Assembly: GCA_029266835.1 (NCBI GenBank)
Contig: JAQSWD010000024.1
Location: forward strand, 1 to 37,924
Direction of reading: 5' to 3'
Origin: Steroidobacteraceae bacterium
Lineage (GTDB): Bacteria; Pseudomonadota; Gammaproteobacteria; Steroidobacterales; Steroidobacteraceae
Length of the DNA stretch: 37,924 nt
The notes beneath the pieces are model-generated. The model made no database searches. It saw only the letters and a program-made list of their open reading frames with translations, and was not told the DNA's origin. The translations under genes were made by a program, and so were the position numbers. This document shows positions 31,149-37,924 of this stretch, piece after piece (positions within the stretch are counted from its first letter, which is position 1; the number at the start of each line of letters is the position of its first letter).

Positions 31149-32429
31149 ATGACGAAAAGCATTCCAGAGAGGCCGTCGCGCCCGCGACAGAGCCTCCAGC
31201 GGGGGACGTGCGTCCGTGCGGTTTCGATGTTGGCGCTTATGTTCATCGGCGCCTCGGGCGCGCGCGCGCAGGATTTCGAGACCGACCGTTTCACGTTCCG
31301 CGGATTCGGCACCATCGGCCTCACCACGCACGATGCCGAGGGCATCGAGTTCCGCCGCAACGTCGGGCAGGGTTACGGCAGCGAAGCGAACGAACTCGAC
31401 TTCCACGCCGACTCGCTCGCGGGTCTGCAGCTCAACTCCCGCATCGCCGCGCGCTTCGATCTCGCGCTGCAAGGAGTCACGCGCATCAATGCGGAGGGCA
31501 ACTGGACGCCGCGCGTCACGCAGGCCTTCCTGCGTTACTCGCCCGACGAATCGCTGGTGTTGCGCGCCGGACGCTTCGGCTACGAGATCTACCTGCTCGC
31601 GGAGTCGCGCCAGGTCGGCTATTCGTACCTGGCCGTGCGGCCCTCGCAGGACTTCTACGGCTTGGTCACCAACGACGAGGTCGATGGCATCGACGCCTCG
31701 TGGACGACGCGCCTGGGTCCCGGCCTGTTCAAGGTCCGCGTCTTCGGCGGCGAGGGCTCGGATGAGACCGCGCTTCACGATGGCACTTCCTGGTCGGGCA
31801 GCAGCGATGCCGTCGGCGCGACTCTCGACTACACCTGGCGATCGCTGACCGCGCGCGCCGCGGCGCTCGAGGTCCGGTACGGCGCGAACGCCGACCTGCG
31901 TGAGCTCGGCACCTTTCTCGCGTCTTCGGGATCGCCGCCGGCGATCGACATCGGCGAGGAGCTGATCGGCAGCGAACAGGTGTCGCGCGGCTTGCAGCTC
32001 GGCCTGGCGTATGACGGTGGGCCGCTGCAGGCGCAGCTGCTCTACGGGCACATCATTTCCGATTCCATCGCCGGGCCCAACGTGAATGCCTTCCAGGCGC
32101 AGGCGGGTTACCGGGTGGGCGACTGGACTCCGTACCTGTCCTTTGCGAAATCGCGCGATCGCAACCCCATCCGCTCGACGGGCCTGCCCGAGCTTCCCGA
32201 ACTGCTGCCGGTGATAGGCACGGTGCGCGAGCTCCAGGACAACATGCGCGCCACCCAGCACTCCACCTCGCTGGGTGTGCGCTGGGATCTCTCCTCCCAC
32301 TGGGCGTTCAAGGCGCAGGTGGATTTCACCGACATCCACGACTCCGCGTTGAATTTCGACCGCCGCCCGGCGAACAGCGGGGACACGCGCATGACGGTGC
32401 TCACGGCCGCCGTCGACTTCGTGTTCTGA
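31149..32429 (+). CDS. Porin-like outer-membrane protein
   Basis: A 426-residue outer-membrane barrel with a long n-region and signal peptide (cleavage near GARAQDFE). The mature sequence alternates amphipathic strands, for example TFRGFGTIGLTTHD, NSRIAARFDLALQG and SLGVRWDLSSHWAFKAQVDF, and ends in a terminal Phe (LTAAVDFVF), as for barrel proteins recognised by BamA. Family unnamed. It is followed after 7 bases by a small periplasmic binding-protein-like gene and then a membrane GGDEF gene, an operon order that recurs in gammaproteobacteria. It likely admits a solute that the second protein senses, which is inference. The ribosome-binding site is weak. Confidence 0.83.
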   Translation: MTKSIPERPSRPRQSLQRGTCVRAVSMLALMFIGASGARAQDFETDRFTFRGFGTIGLTTHDAEGIEFRRNVGQGYGSEANELDFHADSLAGLQLNSRIAARFDLALQGVTRINAEGNWTPRVTQAFLRYSPDESLVLRAGRFGYEIYLLAESRQVGYSYLAVRPSQDFYGLVTNDEVDGIDASWTTRLGPGLFKVRVFGGEGSDETALHDGTSWSGSSDAVGATLDYTWRSLTARAAALEVRYGANADLRELGTFLASSGSPPAIDIGEELIGSEQVSRGLQLGLAYDGGPLQAQLLYGHIISDSIAGPNVNAFQAQAGYRVGDWTPYLSFAKSRDRNPIRSTGLPELPELLPVIGTVRELQDNMRATQHSTSLGVRWDLSSHWAFKAQVDFTDIHDSALNFDRRPANSGDTRMTVLTAAVDFVF

Positions 32430-32436
32430 GGGCGCC

Positions 32437-32871
32437 ATGAATCGCATCGCGCTGCTCCTCCTTCTATTGCTGACATCGACGCAGGACGTCCTGGCGACCG
32501 GGTCCCCGTCCATCGTCGTGGTGGTGAACCCGGAGAGCGGCGTCGACAAGCTCAGCAAGGACGAGGTGGTCGACATTTTTCTCGGCCGCTACCGCAAGCT
32601 TCCCTCGGGGAAGACGGCGTTGCCCATCGACGTGTCCGAGGCCAGCACGGAACGCGCGCGCTTCTACCAGCTGCTGGTGAAGAAGAGTTCCGCGGAGATG
32701 AGCTCCTATTGGGCGCGCCTCGTGTTCTCAGGCCAGACCTCGCCGCCGTTCCAGGTGCCCGACACGCGGACCGCGCTCGAGCTGGTGCGCAGCAGCCCCA
32801 ACGCCATCGCCTACGTCGACCGCGCCTCGGTCACCTCCGATGTGAAGGTGGTATTTGAGCTCAAGCCCTGA
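32437..32871 (+). CDS. Small PstS-like periplasmic solute-binding protein
   Basis: A 144-residue exported protein (signal peptide about 1-21, ending DVLATG). The mature part resembles the first lobe of PstS-like phosphate binding proteins: SIVVVVNPESGVDKLSKDEV, IFLGRYRKLPSGKTALPIDV and SPNAIAYVDRASV. At about 120 mature residues it is a single-domain, half-size member, too short for a normal two-lobe transporter receptor, so it probably signals rather than transports. It sits between porin and GGDEF genes, and its stop lies 13 bases before the GGDEF ATG (or overlaps an alternative TTG start). No permease or ATPase genes are near. Confidence 0.82.
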   Translation: MNRIALLLLLLLTSTQDVLATGSPSIVVVVNPESGVDKLSKDEVVDIFLGRYRKLPSGKTALPIDVSEASTERARFYQLLVKKSSAEMSSYWARLVFSGQTSPPFQVPDTRTALELVRSSPNAIAYVDRASVTSDVKVVFELKP

Positions 32872-32884
32872 CATCCGCGCCTGG

Positions 32885-34504
32885 ATGACGCGCGCCTTGC
32901 CGCGCAGCGTGGTCGCGCGCACCACGCTGGGCATCCTGTTGCTGGCCGCGGTGATGGGCGTGATTTTCGCAGTGATGGCGTCGTGGCGCGTGCGCAATGC
33001 CGAGCAGGACCGGCTGATCGCGCGCGTCCACGAGCTGTCGGCCACGGTGGAAAGCACCGCAAGCGTCGCCTGCTTTCTGCAGGACAAGACGCTCGCCAAG
33101 GAGATCACGACGGGTCTGATGAAGAACCGCATCCTGTCCGGCGTGCGCATCCGCTCGGGCGACCAGGTGCTGTACCAGGCGGGTGGCCGCGCGCCCGCGA
33201 AGGGCCTGTCGCGCGGGGCCGTCGACGAGATCAGCAGGACCATTCACTCGCCATTCGACCCCACCGCGGTCGTGGGCGAGATCACCATGTTCGTCTCGCA
33301 CGCGGAGATCGAGGCGCAGGCCATCGCGTATTCGCGCTACACCACCTGGATGCTGGGCCTGCAGCTGGCCATCGTGGCGGGCGGCGTCGCGCTTCTTGTC
33401 TATCTACTCATCACGCGGCCCATCAAGGGGATTTCCGACGAGCTGAAATGGCTCGGGGTCCGCGCCGGCATGCGCCTGACCGTGCCGTCGTTCCACCGTT
33501 CCGACGAGATCGGGCAGCTGATCGTGAATGTGAACTCGCTGATCACGCGATTGACGGACGCCGTCGCCACCGAACGCGACCTGCGCAAGGCGCACGAAGT
33601 CAGCGAGCGGCGCATGCGCCTGGTGCTGGAAAAGGCGGATACCGGCATCCTCGTGCTCGACGAGAACGGCACCGTGTTGTCCTGCAATCCCTCGTTCACC
33701 CGCATCCTCGGCGGGACCGACACGGCGACCACGGGCGCGTCGCTGGCCGCACTGCTCGCGCCGCATGGTCCGCTGGTCGCCGGGCTCATCGCCGAGAGTT
33801 TCGAATCCGGTCAGCCTCGTGACGCGGATCTGGAAATCGAGGCGCGCGGGCGTGGCAAGGTGTGGGTGGAGCTGTCGGTGAATCCGCTGGGGCCCAATCT
33901 GCTGCAGGGCCTGGTCAACGACATCACCGAGCGCAAGCGCGCGGAATGCGCCGCGCATGAGCTCGCGATGCGCGATTCCATCACGGGGCTGCTCAATCGC
34001 CGCGGTCTCGATGGCGCCCTCAATGCCGCGCTGGCCTCCGTGAGCGAATCGAAGCAGCTGGCGTTGCTGCTGGTCGACCTCGATTACTTCAAGGCCGTCA
34101 ACGATACCTTCGGGCACGCCGCCGGCGACCTGGTGCTGCGTGAAGTCGCCAATGTCCTGGCGCAGTGCGTGCGCCGCACGGACATCGTCGGGCGAAGCGG
34201 TGGCGACGAGTTCGTCGTTTTGCTGCCCGGCATCGAAGGGGCGTACAAGGCCGAGGAAATCGCCGCCAACATCATCGCGGGGCTCCACAAGCCCATCGCG
34301 GTGGGCGATGGCAAGTTCGCGCACGTCGGCGCCAGCATCGGCATCGCGCTCACGGGTCCGACGCGCGAACCCGCCGCGGAACTGATGCGGCGCGCCGATG
34401 TCGCCATGTATGCCGCCAAGCAGGCCGGCCGTGGACGCGCTTTCCTGCGGCATCAATCGGGCCCTCCATCGGAAGATGGGCCGCGACGGACCGCGGTGGC
34501 CTGA
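32885..34504 (+). CDS. Membrane diguanylate cyclase with PAS domain
   Basis: A 539-residue inner-membrane protein. Two transmembrane helices (about 12-33 and 163-184) enclose a periplasmic sensor of roughly 125 residues, followed by a HAMP-like linker, a PAS domain (RMRLVLEKADTGILVLDENG) and a C-terminal GGDEF domain with DSITGLLNRRGLD, LLVDLDYFKAVNDTFGHAAG and the active-site loop GRSGGDEFVVLLPG. It should make cyclic di-GMP from two GTP. I see no obvious RxxD inhibitory site directly upstream of GGDEF. The ATG at 32885 is preferred; the TTG at 32855 would overlap the preceding gene by 17 bases. The periplasmic domain probably reads the PstS-like protein. Confidence 0.92.
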   Translation: MTRALPRSVVARTTLGILLLAAVMGVIFAVMASWRVRNAEQDRLIARVHELSATVESTASVACFLQDKTLAKEITTGLMKNRILSGVRIRSGDQVLYQAGGRAPAKGLSRGAVDEISRTIHSPFDPTAVVGEITMFVSHAEIEAQAIAYSRYTTWMLGLQLAIVAGGVALLVYLLITRPIKGISDELKWLGVRAGMRLTVPSFHRSDEIGQLIVNVNSLITRLTDAVATERDLRKAHEVSERRMRLVLEKADTGILVLDENGTVLSCNPSFTRILGGTDTATTGASLAALLAPHGPLVAGLIAESFESGQPRDADLEIEARGRGKVWVELSVNPLGPNLLQGLVNDITERKRAECAAHELAMRDSITGLLNRRGLDGALNAALASVSESKQLALLLVDLDYFKAVNDTFGHAAGDLVLREVANVLAQCVRRTDIVGRSGGDEFVVLLPGIEGAYKAEEIAANIIAGLHKPIAVGDGKFAHVGASIGIALTGPTREPAAELMRRADVAMYAAKQAGRGRAFLRHQSGPPSEDGPRRTAVA

Positions 34505-34550
34505 GGGCGGAAGACCCTTGTAGGAAAGCGGTTACGCAATCCGCCCTTTT
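34504..34550 (+). terminator. Candidate intrinsic terminator after the GGDEF gene
   Basis: Perfect 8-bp arms AGGGCGGA (34504-34511) and TCCGCCCT (34540-34547) are followed by TTT (TTTT counting the arm's last base). The long 28-base loop weakens the case, but position right after the stop of the three-gene operon supports it. Confidence 0.45.
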
Positions 34551-34591
34551 CTCCGCTCGACCACGCCTGCGCATGTGCGATGGTGCGCGCC

Positions 34592-35665
34592 ATGAAGCTC
34601 TTCACCTGTGACAACTGCCAGCAGACCCTGTACTTCGAAAACAGCCGCTGCGTGAACTGCGGCGAGACGCTGGGTTATTGCCCGGATCTCGCGCGCCTCG
34701 CCACGCTGCGCCATCCGGTCGATGCCAGCGCAGGCATCTACGAAATCGAGCGCCGGCAGTATCGCCAGTGCCGCAACACGCACGAGCTCGACGCCTGCAA
34801 CTGGCTGGTCGACTCGGACAGCGACTCTGACTACTGCCGATCCTGCTCGCTGTCCGAAGTGATCCCGGATCTCTCCGATGCCGCCAACGATGCCGCCTGG
34901 CGCCGCATCGAGGCCGCGAAGCGCCGCCTGCTGTACACGTTGTACGCGCTGCGCCTTCCCGTGCAGACCCGCCTGGAGAACCCGGACCGCGGCCTCGCGT
35001 TCCGCTTTCTCAAGGGCAGTGAGGACGCGCCGGTGATGACCGGTCACGATGCCGGCATCATCACCCTGAACATCGACGAAGCCGATGTCGCCTTCCGCGA
35101 GAACATGCGCGAGAAGATGGGCGAGGGCTATCGCACCGTGCTGGGCCATCTGCGCCACGAGGTCGGGCACTACTATTGGGACCGGCTGGTGGCCGACTCC
35201 AATCTGCTCGATACGTTCCGCGACCAGTTCGGTGACGAGCGCGCCGATTACGAAAAGGCGCTCGATCGCCACTATGGCAGCGGCCCGCCGGCGAACTGGG
35301 GCGAGTCGTTCATCAGCGCATACGCCACCATGCACCCGTGGGAAGATTTCGCCGAGACCTGGGCTCACTACCTGCACATGGTGGACACGCTCGAAACCGC
35401 CAAGAGCCACGGCCTGACCGTGCGCACCCCGGCCGCGGAGAAAGCCGGCGAGCGAGTGGTCACCGAGCGGCTGGCCTTCGTCGACTTCGATGCGCTCAGC
35501 AACGGCTGGAACGCGGTGACGCTGGCGCTGAACAGTCTGAATCGCAGCATGGGAGAGAAGGACGCGTATCCCTTCGTTCTCACCGCGCCCGTGATGGAGA
35601 AACTGCGCTTCGTGCACCGGTTGATCCAGGCGCCGGTGTTGTCGCAGGTGTACGCCGCCGCCTGA
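34592..35665 (+). CDS. Putative zinc-binding metallopeptidase with N-terminal zinc ribbon
   Basis: A 357-residue soluble protein. An N-terminal zinc ribbon (Cys7, Cys10, Cys20, Cys23 in FTCDNCQQTLYFENSRCVNC) is followed by further Cys pairs near 60-85, then a metallopeptidase-like domain with the zincin motif HEVGH (189-193) in VLGHLRHEVGHYYW and a distal EDFAETWAHYLHM that may supply the third ligand. This matches a family annotated as putative zinc-binding metallopeptidase; no substrate is known. No signal peptide, so cytoplasmic. The ATG at 34592 is chosen over 34580 because family members start MKLF; neither has a good ribosome-binding site. It appears to be a single-gene unit. Confidence 0.83.
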   Translation: MKLFTCDNCQQTLYFENSRCVNCGETLGYCPDLARLATLRHPVDASAGIYEIERRQYRQCRNTHELDACNWLVDSDSDSDYCRSCSLSEVIPDLSDAANDAAWRRIEAAKRRLLYTLYALRLPVQTRLENPDRGLAFRFLKGSEDAPVMTGHDAGIITLNIDEADVAFRENMREKMGEGYRTVLGHLRHEVGHYYWDRLVADSNLLDTFRDQFGDERADYEKALDRHYGSGPPANWGESFISAYATMHPWEDFAETWAHYLHMVDTLETAKSHGLTVRTPAAEKAGERVVTERLAFVDFDALSNGWNAVTLALNSLNRSMGEKDAYPFVLTAPVMEKLRFVHRLIQAPVLSQVYAAA

Positions 35666-35737
35666 TGGAATTGATTGTCTCGCGCGTCAATCCCTACCAT
35701 GCACCCACTCACGGGGCGGTGAATGAAGGGGATGACG

Positions 35738-37924
35738 ATGCGCGCCATGGCGTGGTTGATTTGCAGCACCGGTGTGCTCGTGTGCGGCCAGGCTGAGGCC
35801 GCCGACGGCGGCCTCAGCATCATCATGCACGACGAGCGCATCGCCTCGAATGGCGACGTGCGGCTCGAACCTTCGCCCGGGCAATGGTCGCCGATTCCGA
35901 AACCCGGCAAGCGCGAAGTGAATGCGGCCACCCAGGAAATCCGCGTGCCGCTGGCCTATCCGAACCCGGAGCTGGACCGAAAAGGCTTCAACCCGCTCAT
36001 CTATCCGGACCTCAAGCTCGACTACGTCGTGCGCGCGCGGCCGGATGGCGAGTCCATCATCGTCAGCGTGGACTTCGCCGCGCCCATCCCGAAGCAATGG
36101 GTGGGGCAGGTAGGGTTCAATCTCGAACTGTTTCCCGGCCTTTTGTTTGGCAAGTCTTATCAACTGGGCAGCGCCGACGAATCCGTGAAGGGCGGCGAGC
36201 TGCAGTTGCTCGACGGCCGCGGCAATCACAACAATGGCTGGTTCGTCGTGCGCGCGCTGGCGCCCGCGAATGCGACCACCAATGCCATCGAGTGGCGCGT
36301 GACGCCGCATGCCAGGCAAGGCTGGATGCGCACGCCCGTGATCCAGGTGTCGCAGGTGGGTTATCACCCCGCGCAGCCCAAGCAGGCCATCATCGAGCTG
36401 GATCCGCGCGACACCGCACGGCCTAACATCATTCTCGAGCGCATCGGCCAGGCGGGGCAGGTGGTCAAGGTGCTCGATCGCAAGCCCGAGGAGTGGGGGA
36501 AGTTCCTGCGCTACCAGTACGCGCGGCTGGACTTCAGCGACGTGAAGGACCCCGGCATCTACGTGGTGCGCTACGGGGATCTGAAATCGCAGCCCTTCCG
36601 CATCAACACCAACGTGTTCACGCGCGAAGTCTGGCAACCCACCGTCGAATACTTCCTGCCCGCGCAGATGTGCCACATGAAGGTGCTGGAAAAATACCGG
36701 CTGTGGCATGGCGCCTGTCATCTCGACGACGCGCGCATGGCGCCCGTGAATCACATCCACTTCGACGGCTACTCGCAGGGGCCGGAGACCCTGACTAACT
36801 ACAAGGTCGGCGAACACGTACCGCACCTCGACCGCGGCGGCTGGCACGATGCCGGCGACTGGGATTTGCGCGTGGAATCCCAGGCCGACACCATCCATGG
36901 CCTCGCGCTGGCCTGGGAACTGTTCCACGTCGATTACGACAACACTGCCATCGATCAGAAGACGCTGGTGACCGAGATCCACCAGCCCGACGGCAAACCC
37001 GACGTATTGCAGCAACTGGAACACGGCGTGTTGTCCTTGGTGCCCGCGCACGAGTCGTTGGGACGGTTGTATCGCGGCATCATCGAGCCCACGCTGCGCC
37101 AGTACGTTTTCCTCGGTGATGGCGCGCTCATGACGGACAACGTGGTGTTCGACCAGGCGAAGACACCCGAGGCGAAGGCGCCGCCGGTGGGACTGCCGGG
37201 TTCGCCCGACGACCGTTGGGTGTTCACCGAGAACAATCCGCGGCGCGAGTTGCAGACCGCCGCCGCGCTCGCCGCCGCGGCGCGCGCGCTCAAGGGATAC
37301 AACGACGATCTCGCCGCGCGTTCGCTCGAGGCGGCCATCACCATCTACGACGCGGCCAAGCCGCAGGATGAACTGGCGCGCGTGGGCGCGGCCACCGAAT
37401 TGCTGATCACCACCGGCAATGCGAAGTACCGGCAGCTGCTGCTGTCACAACGCGACGCCATTGCGGCGAACATCGAGCGCGTGGGGTGGATGGTCGGCCG
37501 CACCCTGCCCCTGGTGAATGACGAGGCGTACACGAAGGGGCTGCGCGACGCCGTCGCCGGCTATCGCAAGAAGGTGGACGAGCTTGCGAAAGAGACGCCC
37601 TATGCCGTGCCTTACAAGCCCGACATCTGGGGCGCCGGCTGGAACATCCAGCGCTTCGGCTGGGATCAGTGGATGCTGCACATGAGCTTTCCCGATCTCT
37701 TCCCGCGCACCTACGCGTTGCAGGCGCTGAGCTTCATCCTGGGTGTGCATCCGGGCTCGAACACGGCGTCGTTCGTATCCGGAGTGGGCGCGAAGTCGCT
37801 GACCACCGCCTATGGCTTCAACCGCGCGGACTGGTCGCACATCCCGGGCGGCAGCGCCTCCGGCACGGCGCTCATCCGGCCGGATTTCCCCGAACTCAAG
37901 CACTGGCCGTTCTTCTGGCAGCAG
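35738..37924 (+). CDS. GH9-type glycoside hydrolase with N-terminal Ig-like (CelD_N) domain, partial
   Basis: At least 729 residues; the gene continues past the right edge. A signal peptide (about 1-22, ending AEAAD) is followed by a beta-rich N-terminal region, an Ig-like CelD_N domain (about 200-300; IQVSQVGYHPAQPKQAIIEL) and a GH9 (alpha/alpha)6-barrel beginning near 310. The catalytic loop GGWHDAGDWD (367-376) supplies the base and nucleophile-water Asp pair (Asp371, Asp374). The later SFVSGVGAKSLTTAYGFNR segment corresponds to the conserved GH9 HHR region but lacks its His pair, so it may belong to an exo-acting or atypical subgroup rather than a classic endoglucanase. The proton-donor Glu would lie beyond the window. 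The ATG at 35738 has AAGGGG 6 bases upstream. Confidence 0.85.
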   Translation, partial: MRAMAWLICSTGVLVCGQAEAADGGLSIIMHDERIASNGDVRLEPSPGQWSPIPKPGKREVNAATQEIRVPLAYPNPELDRKGFNPLIYPDLKLDYVVRARPDGESIIVSVDFAAPIPKQWVGQVGFNLELFPGLLFGKSYQLGSADESVKGGELQLLDGRGNHNNGWFVVRALAPANATTNAIEWRVTPHARQGWMRTPVIQVSQVGYHPAQPKQAIIELDPRDTARPNIILERIGQAGQVVKVLDRKPEEWGKFLRYQYARLDFSDVKDPGIYVVRYGDLKSQPFRINTNVFTREVWQPTVEYFLPAQMCHMKVLEKYRLWHGACHLDDARMAPVNHIHFDGYSQGPETLTNYKVGEHVPHLDRGGWHDAGDWDLRVESQADTIHGLALAWELFHVDYDNTAIDQKTLVTEIHQPDGKPDVLQQLEHGVLSLVPAHESLGRLYRGIIEPTLRQYVFLGDGALMTDNVVFDQAKTPEAKAPPVGLPGSPDDRWVFTENNPRRELQTAAALAAAARALKGYNDDLAARSLEAAITIYDAAKPQDELARVGAATELLITTGNAKYRQLLLSQRDAIAANIERVGWMVGRTLPLVNDEAYTKGLRDAVAGYRKKVDELAKETPYAVPYKPDIWGAGWNIQRFGWDQWMLHMSFPDLFPRTYALQALSFILGVHPGSNTASFVSGVGAKSLTTAYGFNRADWSHIPGGSASGTALIRPDFPELKHWPFFWQQ

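Noticed and set aside
1..37924. Scattered TTA leucine codons and TTAG/CTAA tetramers in an otherwise GC-rich window
   Set aside because: They occur across unrelated genes and gaps without clustering; nothing suggests TTA-based regulation or horizontal transfer.

Overview
The window is GC-rich, densely coded bacterial chromosome with short intergenic gaps and frequent ATGA/GTGA stop-start overlaps. The gene set (MipA/DUF3019 with an RstA/RstB-like pair, flavin tryptophan halogenases next to glycoside hydrolases, an OxyR-like LysR regulator, porin + PBP-like + GGDEF operon, GH9 with a cellulase-type N-terminal domain) suggests a Gram-negative gammaproteobacterium, perhaps Steroidobacteraceae/Nevskiales/Xanthomonadales. 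That assignment is inference from gene content, not from a marker gene. No rRNA, tRNA, CRISPR array or intact insertion sequence was seen.

Layout. 1-707: 5' end of a PQQ-type sugar dehydrogenase behind a small membrane protein (minus). 794-4487: VIT-family transporter, two paralogous aldo/keto reductases flanking a small outer-membrane protein, and a Cys-rich mini-protein (plus). 4501-7914: minus operon mipA-like > DUF3019 > response regulator > histidine kinase, every junction overlapping. 8117-12159: a small anchored hypothetical, a large winged-helix/TPR regulator, divergent mddA coupled to a second methyltransferase, and a PRC-barrel protein. 12332-14763: minus operon ECF sigma > anti-sigma-like membrane protein > subtilisin-fold protein that has lost its catalytic serine. 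14852-18654: GFA protein, PAS histidine kinase, Tat-exported DUF1349 protein, HAD phosphatase and LysE exporter. 18800-22642: Tat-exported Gfo/Idh/MocA oxidoreductase divergent from a GH65-like (alpha/alpha)6 protein. 22690-23317: AbrB/VapC toxin-antitoxin with a perfect operator. 23492-29487: OxyR-like regulator without redox cysteines, a halogenase missing its FAD-binding N-terminus, a beta-lactamase-fold serine hydrolase and an intact halogenase. 29644-37924: CPA2 antiporter, porin/PBP/GGDEF operon, zinc metallopeptidase-like protein and the start of a GH9 enzyme that runs off the window.

Themes are carbohydrate processing (sugar dehydrogenase, aldo/keto reductases, Gfo/Idh, GH65-like, GH9), envelope sensing (MipA/RstAB, ECF sigma, porin/DGC) and small-molecule methylation or halogenation. 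The points most worth follow-up are the pseudo-subtilase in the sigma/anti-sigma operon, the cysteine-less OxyR homologue joined to a decayed halogenase, and a family of about 44-bp REP-like repeats that brackets one gene and forms a head-to-head pair before the intact halogenase.
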